Below, one piece after another: positions 35,020 through 45,364 of a stretch of DNA of 64,000 bases. Below the pieces are notes generated by a model. That model did no database searches and was not told where the DNA came from. It saw only the letters and a list, made by a program, of their open reading frames with translations. Numbering within the stretch: the first letter of the stretch is position 1; every line of letters starts with the position of its first letter. The position numbers and the translations under genes were made by a program. Origin of the DNA: Manis javanica (lineage: Eukaryota > Chordata > Mammalia > Pholidota > Manidae); NCBI RefSeq assembly GCF_040802235.1, contig NC_133167.1:14252501-14316500 (forward strand), given 5' to 3'.

Positions 35020-35500
35020 ACCTCCCCCACTGTGTGAAGTTGCACTGGTGTTTGCACATTAAGCACGAACTCCTCACCCAGGTATTCCAGTGCTTCGGGT
35101 ACGATATCAGTCTAACTTTCCAAGTCAACCTCCCGCTTCTCCTGGGCATGTGGCATCTTATGCTCCAGCCAAACTGTCCCACTCTAATCTCTGAAAATAC
35201 CCTCAAGTATTCTCCTCTCTTCCTCTTCTGTGGGACCCCTTTCCTCTGCGTCTTTGTAAAAATACCACTCATACATTGGTGCCTACTTAGAACACTATCT
35301 TCTGTTTTTCCTGCTTACCTGATATGATCACTCCCTCCTTTCATTCCACAGAGCCTATTTTGGGCACTTTTCTTATGTCATTATGTCACTCGCCAGGTTA
35401 TAATTATGTACATACTAGATTGTAGGTCTTTGAGGCAGGCTGTCAATTATTTATCCTTGTTTACTAGATGTTCAACAATACTGTTAAATTGAGTTATGCA
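35020..35500 (+). mobile_element. L2-like LINE fragment
   Basis: The segment has 'gcacgaactcctcacccaggtattcc', 'atgctccagccaaactgtccc', 'ttcctctgcgtctttg' and a terminal 'actagattgtaggtctttgaggcaggctgtcaattatttatccttg'. This is the order of the L2 ORF2 3' end and UTR, with the 'agctccttgagggcaggg' block recognisable. Confidence 0.45.
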
Positions 35501-35569
35501 TGTGACAAGGAAGAGTTAGTATATGAAAAGAAGGCTAAAGAGAGAGGCAGTAGTGTTAGAACCAATTTT

Positions 35570-35740
35570 TCCACCAATTTTTGGCAAAACTCTGCAAATT
35601 AATTTACCTCGCAGTCTCCATAAACTGACCAACAAAATGGGAATATTAATACCTGCCTAATTTATCTAAAAGGATGATGACAAATAAAAATGTAAAATAC
35701 AAATATGAAAATACTTGAAAAATGTTGAGAACCACAGAAA
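35570..35740 (+). repeat. MIR SINE
   Basis: It reads 'aaactgaccaacaaaatgggaatattaatacctgcctaatttatctaaaaggatgatgacaaataaaaatgtaaaat'. This is the sense MIR core and 3' half (aaaatggggataataatacctacctcat...gttgtgaggatta). Confidence 0.7.
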
Positions 35741-36354
35741 TCTGTTGATGATGGCACCGAGGGAGTTAACAAAGAGAACTAGGGAAAGCTTTTAAGTACA
35801 TCCAAAACAAAAAATCACATTTACTAGTTTTTAATAAAGTCTATGACTCAAACCCTTTGAACCTCTGGGAGCTGTCACATAGATCCTAAAAGATTTTTGC
35901 AAATAAATTTTGATCCAAGAACATCTGCAATCAGCTCTTGATTTCTACCTAGCCATAGACACCCGGGTCTTTTCTCAAACTCCAGGTCACATCTTATTTT
36001 ATTGAAATAATGTAAATTTTACTGTGTTCTTGAATAGCATCCTCTTCAGCCGGGAGTGTTCCATCATTAACTGACTTCAAAGTCTTTTAAGATTTTCCCA
36101 TCAATATTGTTACATCCAGGTTTCCAGATTCCTCTACTACTTCTTTCTTTTGCAATAGTTTTTTGGAGTTAAGGATTTTCTGTTTGTCTTGAGTTAGTTT
36201 AAAAAAAAAAAAAAGCCAAGATTTCATAATACCTGCAAGAAGGCTTCCTTTCATCTTCCCTAACCATGATTACTTAGGTATAGTGAACGTGAAACACTAG
36301 TGCAGGAGTTCAGCAGCACAGCACTAGCGTGTTTTGATTGACCACTGCGTGGCG

Positions 36355-36535
36355 GCATCATACCAGACCACTTCCGTACCTGATCAAACATGATCCTCAT
36401 GCCTGCCCACCGAGTGGGTGTTATTATCCCCATTTTATAGCTGAGAAATTTGAGGCTCAGAGGGATTAAGAGCTCTCCCAGAGCATGTCTTGATTCAAAT
36501 CCTGGTTTGTCCTTTGATGATTCCAAAGGCAGATT
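36355..36535 (-). repeat. MIR SINE, antisense
   Basis: It reads 'tattatccccattttatagctgagaaatttgaggctcagagggattaagagctctcccagagcatg...gattcaaatcctgg'. Order and spacing are those of an antisense MIR. Upstream of about 36400 it is degraded. Confidence 0.8.
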
Positions 36536-36539
36536 CTTA

Positions 36540-37025
36540 TTTTCTATGGTACAATGCCTCCCAGGTCTTCTTTAATTCCAGAGACATCTCTTGAAAGGTC
36601 ATCTTAACTTTAGTCTATAGTAAGTTTGCTGGTGGTAACAATGGGATTTTCTTGTTTTATATCCTTTAAAGTCCCTAGTACAGCCCTTTTGGATGTCAAA
36701 GCCTCAATGAGGTAATGTTGAATTAAGTGCTTCAATGAAAGTCTTTAATCCTTATAAACTTTGCCTCAGTTACATTAAGCATTTTGTCAGTATTGGTCTT
36801 TTTTGGTCGATTCTTATAGACTAATGATTTATCGCTAAGTTTTTCTATAATGAGTTGTAGTGAGTTAACTTGTTCACTGCTCTCTCAGCTTTGTAATCAT
36901 GCAGTGATGGTTGCCAGAGGCCATGAAGGATGTGCCTATCTTCATTTGATTTTCTGTGATGTGCAGTAAAAACACTTAAAAAAAAACCCTCAAACATCTC
37001 ACAGGTTCCTGTTCTTTGACTATAA
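36540..37025. other. Unique stretch
   Basis: No supported feature. Confidence 0.35.
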
Positions 37026-37027
37026 TT

Positions 37028-37221
37028 TCTCAACAGTGGCACCATTGACCTTGTGGGTTGGATAATTCTTTGTTACTGGGGCTGTTCTGCACATTGAAGG
37101 ATATTTAGCAGCAACCATAAGATGCCAGTAGCACCCTCTGGACATGTGACAAATAAAATGTCCCCAGACATTGACAAATGTTCCCTGGGGAACAAAATCT
37201 CTCCCAGTGGAGAGCCACTGC
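37028..37221 (-). mobile_element. MER20-like hAT MITE, antisense
   Basis: It is nearly full length: 'tctcaacagtggcaccattgaccttgtgggttggataattctttgttactggggctgttctgcacattgaagg' in outline, then 'atgccagtagcaccctctgg', 'aatgtccccagacattgacaaatgttccctggggaacaaaatc' and 'agtggagagccactg'. Terminal inverted repeats are eroded but visible. MER20 is a eutherian family some of whose copies are known to act as cis-regulatory elements in uterine stromal cells; nothing in this copy alone shows activity. Confidence 0.85.
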
Positions 37222-37224
37222 TTT

Positions 37225-38295
37225 AGAATATTCCAAACCTGTAGTAACTGAGGGAGAAAAAGGACAGAGACTCCTGTCTCTACAACAAAATTCAGACTTC
37301 TTATTAAAATGCGAAGCTTGGATATGTCAGTTCTTAAGAATGGGTTTCATTTGATTAAATTTGGAACATGAAATTAGATCAATAGCTACTTTTCCCTTAA
37401 ATTTATGTGCTGTTTATTAGATGGCAAATTAGATAAATTTTTATACATGTTAAGTTCTTATTTTTGAATCTATTCTTTGATAAAGAAGAAAACCTGGGAT
37501 TTTTTTATTGTTCTGCTTTCCCCCCTAGATTATGAATTTCAATTGTGTTAATGAGACTTGAGAATATGTTTGTTACTGACAGATGATCAGGAATGTTTAG
37601 ATCAAAATACCCGTGACTTTCCTAAACTGATTTGCCTTTCCTGAGTTAATTTGACTTTACTTTTCAATCATTATTTCATCTCTTTTTTTTTTTTCAGGTT
37701 GAAGCTGTTTTTTTCTTGACAGGTAAAATGTACTTGGCCACACTGAATGGCTAATTACCCAAGGGAGAAACACCCTGTGCCAGCTGAAATCTAGAATGCA
37801 AAACAATTAGGTATCTGTATTTTCACTAAGCTGTCAAAAAAAAAAATAAATCTATTTTTCCATCATAATTTTGCAAACCTCTGATTTTCTGCTGAAGTCT
37901 CAGTTTTCTGATTGTGTAAGACTGATAATACATGTGGGTTCAGAGCAGTAATCCTGTTCCTTTCACAGAGGTTGTTTGCAACGCTGACATGCTCTGATAA
38001 TAAGATTGTCTTAATAATTAGGGGATTATTCAATTATACTGCATTTCTCATGCATCAAGCACCAATGGACTTCAAATACAAATAGGATATCTTTAGGCAG
38101 TATTGTAAACTTGGGGCAGCACTATCTCATTTAGTCTCTACAACAAGTTGTTTTTGGGATACAAATTCATATTGTCATGTAAAGAGTAAAAATAAAAGGA
38201 GGCTTAGCAAGTTTAAATGATGGGCCTAAAGAGCCATGGTATGTATGTATGTATTTAATTCACATTAGCCAGCAATAATGCGCAGACAAGTCTAG
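37225..38295. other. Unique AT-rich stretch with conserved-element look (37690-38110)
   Basis: No gene. The segment 37690-38110 is repeat-free. It carries several homeodomain-like and paired-site words ('ggctaattaccc', 'aaaacaattagg', 'aataattaggggattattcaatta'). A (GTAT)n of four units lies at 38240-38256. Confidence 0.3.
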
Positions 38296-38299
38296 GCTG

Positions 38300-38540
38300 A
38301 TGGTGTCCAATAGAATTAGAATATAAGCCTCATAAGTAACCTAAACTTTTCTAGTAGTCACGTTAAAAAAATGGAGAACTAGGTAAAATTAATTTGAATA
38401 ATGTTATTTAACCATATATATTGAGAATACTCATTTCAATGAGTAACCAACATAAAAATTATTCATGAGATATATTTTATTTTTTTCTTTCTACAAAGTC
38501 TTTGAAATTCAGTTTCAGAGATGACAGCACAATCCAACTC
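38300..38540. repeat. Old interspersed repeat, probably hAT-type
   Basis: The sequence 'ggtgtccaatagaattagaatataagcc...actaggtaaaattaatttgaataatgttatttaaccatatatattgag...tcatttcaatgagtaaccaacataaaaattattcatgagatat...aagtctttgaaattcagt' follows an old eutherian repeat I recognise by pattern (ctgtccaatagaac...cacatgtggc). The family name is uncertain. Confidence 0.5.
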
Positions 38541-38544
38541 AGAG

Positions 38545-39130
38545 GAACCCCTGCTCGAGCGAGGGCTTAATGCAGCTGCGCGGGGCTTTTTGTAGCTTTG
38601 AGCGGCGCATCTCCAGCCATCAGAGACGTGGAGGTATTCAAGTCAAGCTCTCTGGTGAAATAAAACTTGCCTTCCAGAGCAAGAGTCCCGTAATAAACAA
38701 TAGTGAGTGAAGAGTGGAAGCAAACCCAGGTCTTCTGCCTCAAGATCATAAACATTTTTGTGGGGACATTTGATGTGTTGCGCGGGTTTTCAGATGCGGA
38801 GCGTCAGCGCTGGGGCTGGACAGCAAAAGCCGTCTGCTGAGAAGCGGTGGGGAAAACCTGGGTGAGAGGGAGGGGTCCCAGGGCATGGGTGGGGGCAGGT
38901 TTGGGGTGATCACGTCTGGGAATTCAGCGAGGTGACGGGAGGATGGATGTCACCTCCTTCAAGAGGAGAGCAGGCTGCTGGAGGCCACAAAGGGTGGGAC
39001 GAACTGAGGTGAGGCCTGCAGCCTGGGGGTGTCGGGTCGGGGGAGAGCGAGCAACCGCAGCAGAACCTGGAGTCAGCGGTGGGCTGCACCGACCTCCCCC
39101 CATCTGTGTGCTCACCACCAGCTCTCAGGG
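38545..39130. promoter_or_regulatory. GC/CpG-enriched block, candidate CpG island or enhancer
   Basis: Roughly 25 CpGs fall in about 580 bases with GC well above the rest of the window. Examples are 'ctcgagcgagg', 'tgcgcggggc', 'gcggagcgtcagcgc', 'gtcgggtcgggggagagcg'. By hand count the observed/expected CpG ratio is near 0.5, borderline for a CpG island. A run of G-triplets at 38848-38906 could form a quadruplex. I see no TATA box and no convincing first exon. The long open frames nearby (39029-39466, 145 codons; 39945-40322, 125 codons) follow from high GC and have no recognisable domain. It may be a weak CpG island promoter, an enhancer, or recombination-driven GC enrichment. Confidence 0.35.
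38848..38906 (+). repeat. G-quadruplex motif
   Basis: Successive runs gggg, ggg, ggg, gggg, ggg, ggg, ggggg, gggg occur within 59 bases. Located inside the CpG-enriched block. Confidence 0.7.
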
Positions 39131-39134
39131 CCCA

Positions 39135-40330
39135 GCCTGTTTCTGAGCTCAGTTAAGTGCATTCCAAAGAAAAAGCCAGAGCTGTTAGGGGTGTGCCTTC
39201 CTTTTTTATTCAAAAACTTAAAAACGGCTCTTTCATTGTATCTGAAGGTTAAGGTGCTGGAAAGGCGCCACCACCTGAGAAAAAAAATGACCTGGTGCAT
39301 CTTTGTGTTAATGCCTTGCAGATGCTCCACCCACTTTATTATTTCTTTATTGCAGCGTCTCGTTTCTCAGTTTCCTTCCTTTCCCTCGGAGACTCTTACC
39401 CCCTCACCGCACCCGGCACCCCCGACTGGCATCTCCTTTTGTTCTGATCACACACGCCTGTGCTAACCTCGACTACTCTGGCTGCTTTAATTGCCACACA
39501 CTCACCCAGTCCCCGTGACACCCAGCTCTCTGGCCTCATTACCCCTGCCTTATCAGAGGGGCGCAGCCTCTGGGGCATGTCCTGCCTGACAGCATCCTCA
39601 CCACAAACAGGGAGAGGTGGGTCTCAGCAGAACTGTCAAGAAGATGCACTGCAAGTCCTCCTGGTCATCCTTGACTCTTCCTCACTCCCTTTGTCCTGTT
39701 CCTCCCCCACCATGTCCCTTATTTGATGGGGTCTCCTCCCTCCAAACGAATAACTTAACATGTAAAGTTATGATAAAAAGCATAGGCTGAGAGAGCACAA
39801 AAATACGTGGAAGGTTAGGCTATTGCAATGAAAACTAAGAAACTTGGAATAAAAGACTTGGATTGAATATGAGACGGGAGATAAATCAGGCCCTGCTGAG
39901 CCTCCCTCTTCTTTCCCGACTGCGAACTCCCTGGAACAGCCCAAGTGACTTTTTCCAGGCCTTGGGAAGCTTGTTTTGGGGAGACCATCACCATCCAGCA
40001 GAGCTTTTTGGGTACTGCTGGCACCTTCTCAGTCACACATTATGGGCTGAGCTGTTGTGCCAGAGGTGGAGCTGGGTGGACAGCAAGTCACTCAGTGGCC
40101 CAGCCAACGGAGCAGGTCCTGGTCCACCGCCGTCAGTGGGAAGGACACAGCCGGTGGGGGTCCTCACGGGGACACTTACAGGGCCTCTTCCCTTTCAGAT
40201 GTGCCTGTGACCAAGTAGGAGCAGGACTATACCCGGGTCTTAGGATGGTGCCAGAGTTTCTGAAGGGTCTTAGTGTGGGTCCTTCAGCTTGTTTATGCTC
40301 CTTAGCTACCAGCTTGCAGTAGTTCCATGG
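39135..40330. other. GC-moderate unique stretch
   Basis: The stretch is higher in GC than the window average. A short segment 'ctggtcatccttgactcttcctcactccc' near 39660 resembles L2 but is too short to call. No exon is convincingly bounded by splice sites. Confidence 0.3.
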
Positions 40331-40542
40331 TTGCAGAGAAGAGACACTGCATGGTGAAGATTTCTGGCAGTGAAAAACAGCTTTCTTTTTAAATGATGCA
40401 AGAGCCCATGACTCCTCGGTAGAGTGGATGTGTGTGTTATGCACGTCCACTGGAAGGCTATGTCTGTACTAGCAGATCACCTTTTTTCCACCACTGACTT
40501 CTTTTCTTTTGGTTCCCATATTGAGTCCTGGTTTGCAAGGTT

Positions 40543-40574
40543 AAACAAACAAACAAAAAAACAAACAAAAAAAC
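40543..40574. repeat. (AAAC)n microsatellite
   Basis: An AAAC/AAAAAAAC repeat of about 32 bases. Confidence 0.9.
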
Positions 40575-40714
40575 TCCTTATATGTGTTAAGGAATTAATA
40601 CACCTGAACTACAGCACAACTGATGTGTATTACTCAGATTCAGAGTTTAGACTAGAAAGCAGAAAGACCCTCTTTATCTCTCCCCATCTTCTTCCTTCCT
40701 GGAAGTAATTGATT

Positions 40715-41090
40715 TTACCAGTTCAGGTTACCTTTCTCTATTTCCTTTTCTATTAATGCACTAGAAGGTACCTAGGGAGTATGCATATCTCTATTCATAT
40801 ACATTCATATCTCTATCCATATCTTCTTAACCTGGGTGAAAACATAAGGCACATAGCATTCATGTGATGTGTTGTTCTGTGACCTGTTTGTTTCATTCTG
40901 TAACATATCTTGAAATGATGCTGGCCCTTTCTTAGTTACATAGTATTGCATGAGTAAACTGTAGTTCATTTAGTTATTCCTTTATCGTTGAGAATCTGTT
41001 TTACCCAATTTGCATCCTTTTTGGTATCATAGCTACAATACTGCAAGAAGCATAAATATTCTAGCAGTATACCTTTTTGACATTAAGTAA
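40715..41090 (-). mobile_element. Ancient L1 3' fragment, antisense
   Basis: It reads 'gtgacctgtttgtttcattctgtaacatatcttgaaatgatg', 'ttacatagtattgcatgagtaaactgtagttcatttagttattcctttatcgttgag', then 'gtatcatagctacaatactgcaagaagcat'. This matches the antisense of old L1ME-type 3' sequence, as at 4290 and 54185. Confidence 0.5.
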
Positions 41091-41094
41091 TCAT

Positions 41095-41750
41095 TTATTT
41101 TTTTGAAACTTTTTTTATTAACCAAAGACACATGTAACTCCCAATCAGTCTTTCTGATCAGAATGAGATCATCAGTGTCATTGCATTGAGCTGAAGTAAT
41201 TCTGGTCAAAAGCTTAGGAATGTGGTTATTTAATTAGCCTATTCTACCTTATCTAGGAGACATATTTGGCATCTGTTAGACTCCTTGAAATGCTGAAAAC
41301 AGTCATCAGACCTTCCCCTGACCCCACACCACCCATTACATTACTACTACCTTTGAGAACATGAAAGATCTGCCCCTGATTGTGTGTATTCTACATACTT
41401 GTATACCACACAGGGAAAGGAAAAATTCAACTGGTTGTAGTTTTGGTTTGTAAAATTTTAAATGAAAAGCATAAACAATTTGACTGACTTTTCTTAATGA
41501 AAGTGTCTAATTGGCCTGACTGAATAGTCTTATTGTGTAAGACTCATCAGCTCTTTCTTTGGTACTTTGTAAACACTGACTATACACTTAACCACATATA
41601 CCAAATATACTACTGATTTTATTATTTTCAACTGTAAATTTCATGATGACCCAGTAATTTTTATCTTTCAGAACTTTTATGGAAGTGCTTTGTAGATTAC
41701 AATTTATGGCAACTCTTAATAATTCTGCTATGGTAGAAACAACCCTATAA
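41095..41750. other. Unique AT-rich stretch
   Basis: No supported feature. Confidence 0.35.
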
Positions 41751-41754
41751 GTTG

Positions 41755-41950
41755 AGTCCTATAGACAGATCTGGGTTTAAATTTAGTTTACACTACAATT
41801 AGTTGCATGGTCTTGGAAGTCACTTGGTATCTCTGAATATCAGCTTCCTCACATGTAATAAGTAGGTAGTAATATACCTATTTAACCATAGGAGTTGTGA
41901 GGATTAAATCAGATAACGTCTTTAAAATCATTAGTTTATTGCTTGATATT
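41755..41950 (+). repeat. MIR SINE
   Basis: It reads 'agatctgggtttaaatttag', 'ggtcttggaagtcacttggtatctctgaatatcagcttcctcacatgtaataagtaggtagtaatatacctatttaaccataggagttgtgaggattaaat'. A nearly complete sense MIR. Confidence 0.8.
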
Positions 41951-42089
41951 ATTGTTAAGCTATTACTTTTATGAGCTGATAAATATACCACATATTTATA
42001 TTTTTAGAAAAGATATGAGAACATCAGAAAATACCTCGATTGGTATAAAAAGAAGTCTTGCTATGAGAGTTAAAAAGTGTTTTTACAGT

Positions 42090-42160
42090 GTCCCTGAGAG
42101 AATAAAGTGGCTATTATTATACCCACTTTATCCATCGGAGAACTGATACACTGTGAGATT
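42090..42160 (-). repeat. MIR fragment, antisense
   Basis: Short: 'ggctattattatacccactttatccatcggagaactgatacactgtgagatta' matches the antisense core (tattattatccccattttacagatgaggaaactgagg). A separate L2 piece follows at once. Confidence 0.5.
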
Positions 42161-42260
42161 AATCAAGCTCATTCATTTGACAAAGATTAATGTGCATCGA
42201 ATACGTATAGGCACTACCAGGGGTAGGAAAAATAAAAATAATCCTGTCTCCAATTTGGAA
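42160..42260 (-). repeat. L2 3' terminus, antisense
   Basis: It reads 'attcatttgacaaagattaatgtgcatcgaatacgtataggcactaccaggggtagg', the reverse complement of the L2 3' end. Confidence 0.5.
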
Positions 42261-42449
42261 CTTTAAACAATTAGGAAAGAATAAGTGATGTTTACATGCG
42301 CTTTCCCACACATGATCTCTTTTGAATCTGCCAATGTTATTGAAAATCCTCTATGGTTGTAGAAGGGTTTGGGATGCTATTATTTAACCAATTTTTCCAT
42401 CATGTTGCTACCTGTGGGAGAGAGAATAGAAATTGGTAGAGAGGCTGAT

Positions 42450-42900
42450 TGACAAGTGAAGTCATTCATTCACTCATCCCTTCATTCATCACAAGTCAAC
42501 AAATACATATGAGTGCCATGCTCAGTGACTGCCTTAGGAACAGGGAAAACAACTGTCAAATAGATGTTAGACTGCTCTCAGGAACTCCCGCTGGTGGGGA
42601 AGTAAGTAGTATTATAAATAAGTATATAACTGTAGACTATGATAAATCCTATGAAGGAAAATGATGGAATGCACCGGAAGAGTATTACAAGGACTTGATT
42701 TAGTCTGGGGAGTCAGAAGAGGCTTCTCCAAAAATTAAGCTTCCAGGATGGGCACTGGTTAGGCAAGGAGAGGGGAGGCAGGAGAGAGGCCTGCCTGCTT
42801 CAGGGACTGATGAACACCACTTGGTCAGAGCGTGCGGGTGAGGGAGACAGGCAGAGCTGAGGCTGGGAGGTGACCACACCCCTTCAGGGATAGGTTCCAA
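42450..42900 (-). mobile_element. L2 LINE 3' region, antisense
   Basis: It opens 'agtcattcattcactcatcccttcattcatcacaagtcaacaaatacatatgagtgcc', then 'ctgctctcaggaactcccgctggtggggaag' and 'ggcttctccaaaaattaagcttcc', then the GA-rich segment expected upstream in L2. About 450 bases. Confidence 0.65.
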
Positions 42901-42904
42901 GCAT

Positions 42905-43315
42905 TAGCAGCCATACAACACTCCCTCGGGTGTATGCCAATCATGTCGCAGGAAAAGAGATGCTAAAGAGTTAAGATGCAGGAGAGCTGACTCTGGCTAT
43001 TGTTGATTTATTCTCTTATCCTTTTAATACCATTATCTACCTGCTGCCCTGGACATTCTCCAAGTGTGCAGTTGGGCCTCACAGATCTTGCTTCTGTTGA
43101 CTTCCTGTTTCTATAGTTAGCTAGACTGCCTCTAGCAAAACCTGACATGTGAAACTCTCAAAATCTGGCTTGTGCCAAGTCAGGGACCAGAAAGCAATTG
43201 TGGGCTTCTGCTCTAAGATAAGACTCAGGAGCAATTCTTAGTCCTGACAAGGATAACTAGAGTGGATCAAATCACTCATCAATAAGAGCATTCAGGACAG
43301 GTAATAAATTATATC
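42905..43315. other. Unique stretch
   Basis: No supported feature. Confidence 0.3.
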
Positions 43316-43318
43316 TTG

Positions 43319-43412
43319 GTCTCTCTCCTCCCGGCTTGCCTCTCCTCTTTTTCTTCTCTCCTTCCTGCCTTCTTCCCTGTCCCTCTTTCTGTTCTTTCCT
43401 TCCTTCCTTTAG
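43319..43412 (+). repeat. Polypyrimidine tract
   Basis: C/T-rich over about 90 bases, with (CTTC)n at its end. Low complexity, not coding. Confidence 0.85.
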
Positions 43413-43439
43413 AAATCATGTGCAAAGTAGCTTATAGAA

Positions 43440-44400
43440 GGTAAATATTCTGCTTAATAATCATAAAACAAATATTCATTCAACCCTCACCCAGGGTGCA
43501 AAAATGAACATTGGTAGCACTCTAAAGCCCTCAGCAGGTACTTTCCCTAAGTAATCTCCTCTCCTCTGCTAGAGTTAACGATATCTTGTTGTGGTATCCT
43601 ATTGTGGGATCATGCTCCCACATACCGACTATAGCATTAATTTCCTTGCTTTTCTTGATAGTTTTACCACCTAATTATGCATGCTTAAAGAACACAGTTT
43701 ACTTTTGCTTGGTTTGGAACTTCATATAAATGGAATCACACAAAATGTATTCTGTTCTTTCTGACTTACTTTGATCAATCATGTATCACTAAATTAAAAA
43801 AAATTGGAAATAAGAAAATTTTAAATCACTAAAATAAAATAGTATGAAGAACGGCCATTTACCTTTTATCCAGATTATCTGTTCTTTACATTTTACCTCA
43901 TTTGCTTTATTTATGTGCTCTCTCCCCATTTATGCATAATTTTCCTGAACCATTTGAAAATAAGTTATAAACAGCATGGAACTTTATCCATACATACTTT
44001 GTACTTCCTAAACATAGAATATTCTCCTAAGTAACCACAGTGCAGTGACTGACTTTACAGATTTACAGTATAATCTACTGGCCATAATCTAATTTTATTT
44101 TTTGAACTAACAACACTTCAGAGAAATTTTCATCTTCTAGTGATGGTTACTCACTAGGAGACGACCCGGGTTAGGGTCATTGTTGCATAATCTGCAATGT
44201 TTCCTTGCCCTTTCTTTTTTTTTTTATATGATACTGACTTTTGTAATACATACATTTCCCTGCTCACTTTTAAATAGAATATTCCTCAATTTGTGCTTGT
44301 CTGATTCAACATTATTAAGATTTATCCATCTTGTATTTTTGTAGTTTTTTCATTTTTGTTGCTAAGTCATTTTAAACATATAGATGCAAATTCAGCAATT
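43440..44400 (-). mobile_element. Mosaic of ancient L1 3' fragments, antisense
   Basis: Two antisense L1 patterns are interleaved. One is 'gcactctaaagccctcagcagg...ggaacttcatataaatggaatcacacaaaatgtattctg...gacttactttgatcaatcatg', continuing as 'attaagatttatccatcttgta' near 44315. The other is 'cctgaaccatttgaaaataagttataaacagcatggaactttatcc...acatagaatattctcctaagtaaccacagtgcag' (43850-44250). All reading frames are degraded. Confidence 0.55.
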
Positions 44401-44437
44401 AATAATTATTTCATGTGTGCTTATAATTTTTATTAAA

Positions 44438-44700
44438 GAGAGAAATTTATCAAGCTCTTATGATACTGAGTTATTGGTTTTTGAGGAAAGCCTAGCCAGG
44501 ACACCTACAGAGCTGCACTCAAATTTTCCTGTGGAAGCTGCTTTATGCCAAAATGATGACTTGGAAGAAGTAAACAGCTTCTGAAGAATCAGTATTGCAA
44601 ACTCAAACCACAAAATGATGGTAATCACAATCCTAAGGCTTCAGCTTTAAATATCTGTTCTGAAAAGAAGCAAAATTATCGGTGACTGAAGATACTGAAC
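44438..44700 (+). pseudogene. Coding-like tract: broken retrocopy or terminal exon, parent gene unrecognised
   Basis: Bases 44438-44584 read as a convincingly protein-like, acidic stretch including YDTELLVFEESLARTPTELH and FPVEAALCQNDDLEEVNSF, then TGA. Coding-like text then appears in another frame from about 44575 (LLKNQYCKLKPQNDGNHN, then SALNICSEKKQNYR) to a TGA near 44683. A third frame reads VTEDTELGSGGIRMYA near 44684-44731. That switching suggests an mRNA-derived pseudogene broken by indels. The alternative is a real last exon ending at the first TGA, with a 3' UTR running to AATAAA at 45339-45344; the acceptor-like AG near 44438 has only a weak pyrimidine tract. I do not recognise the parent protein. 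No poly(A) tail or target duplication was found. Confidence 0.4.
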
Positions 44701-45360
44701 TAGGATCAGGCGGTATTAGGATGTACGCTTAATTGGAAAATGAGTAGTGATGGATAAACCTCAGAAACTCTAATATTCAGGGATGCTTATGTGAGACTTT
44801 TAAAAATACTTTTAATCAAATGGACTCAAATCCTTTCGGTTAAACCCTTTTCCTCAATTACTAGTTCTCTTTCTACTCAAACCAACCTGAATTCATATGT
44901 TATTTGCCTCGACTCCGTCAAGATGGTCTTTCTCATGTTTAAGAGCGATCGTCTTTGTTGATACCTCACTTTGAAGTCGGTACAGGGTTGCAGTACATGA
45001 CGACTTTTACGATAATAACCCTACATTTGAGCCAAAAGAATTCCAAGAACTAACTTTGTTCCAGGAAGTGGTTTTAACCTTTACTCGTCCACGCTCAAAT
45101 TCTGTATTTATCTGCAGCTTGCTTTTAAAAAGGTAGATGCTTGTACATTTAATATGCATATTTCCAACTTGTCTGGAACCCTAGTTTTCTTCCTAGTTCT
45201 TTTTCAGTTGATTCCGATATTGGGACAGGGACAATATTTCTTACTTTCTAGACTGCATGTGTCTTATTAAGAAATTGATTGCTGATGGTGGAAAAGAAAA
45301 ATTGGCACTGTGCTAGGTAATTCTGGCCTGGTCCTTCTAATAAAGATGGGTCCTTTATTG
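44701..45360 (+). other. Repeat-free tail with retained CpGs, possible 3' UTR
   Basis: No repeats recognised. About nine CpGs cluster at 44905-45095 (for example 'cctcgactccgtc', 'gagcgatcgtc', 'catgacgacttttacgat', 'actcgtccacgctc'), dense for this AT-rich region. The segment ends at an AATAAA at 45339. It fits the 3' UTR of an mRNA, genuine or retrocopied. Confidence 0.3.
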
Positions 45361-45364
45361 AGGG

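Noticed and set aside
39029..39466. 145-codon open frame, the longest in the window
   Set aside because: It lies in the GC-rich block where stop codons are rarer. The peptide is low in recognisable features and overlapping frames on both strands are equally open.
39945..40322. 125-codon open frame
   Set aside because: Overlaps another + frame (39863-40210) and a minus frame (40133-40450), all similarly open. A GC effect rather than a gene.
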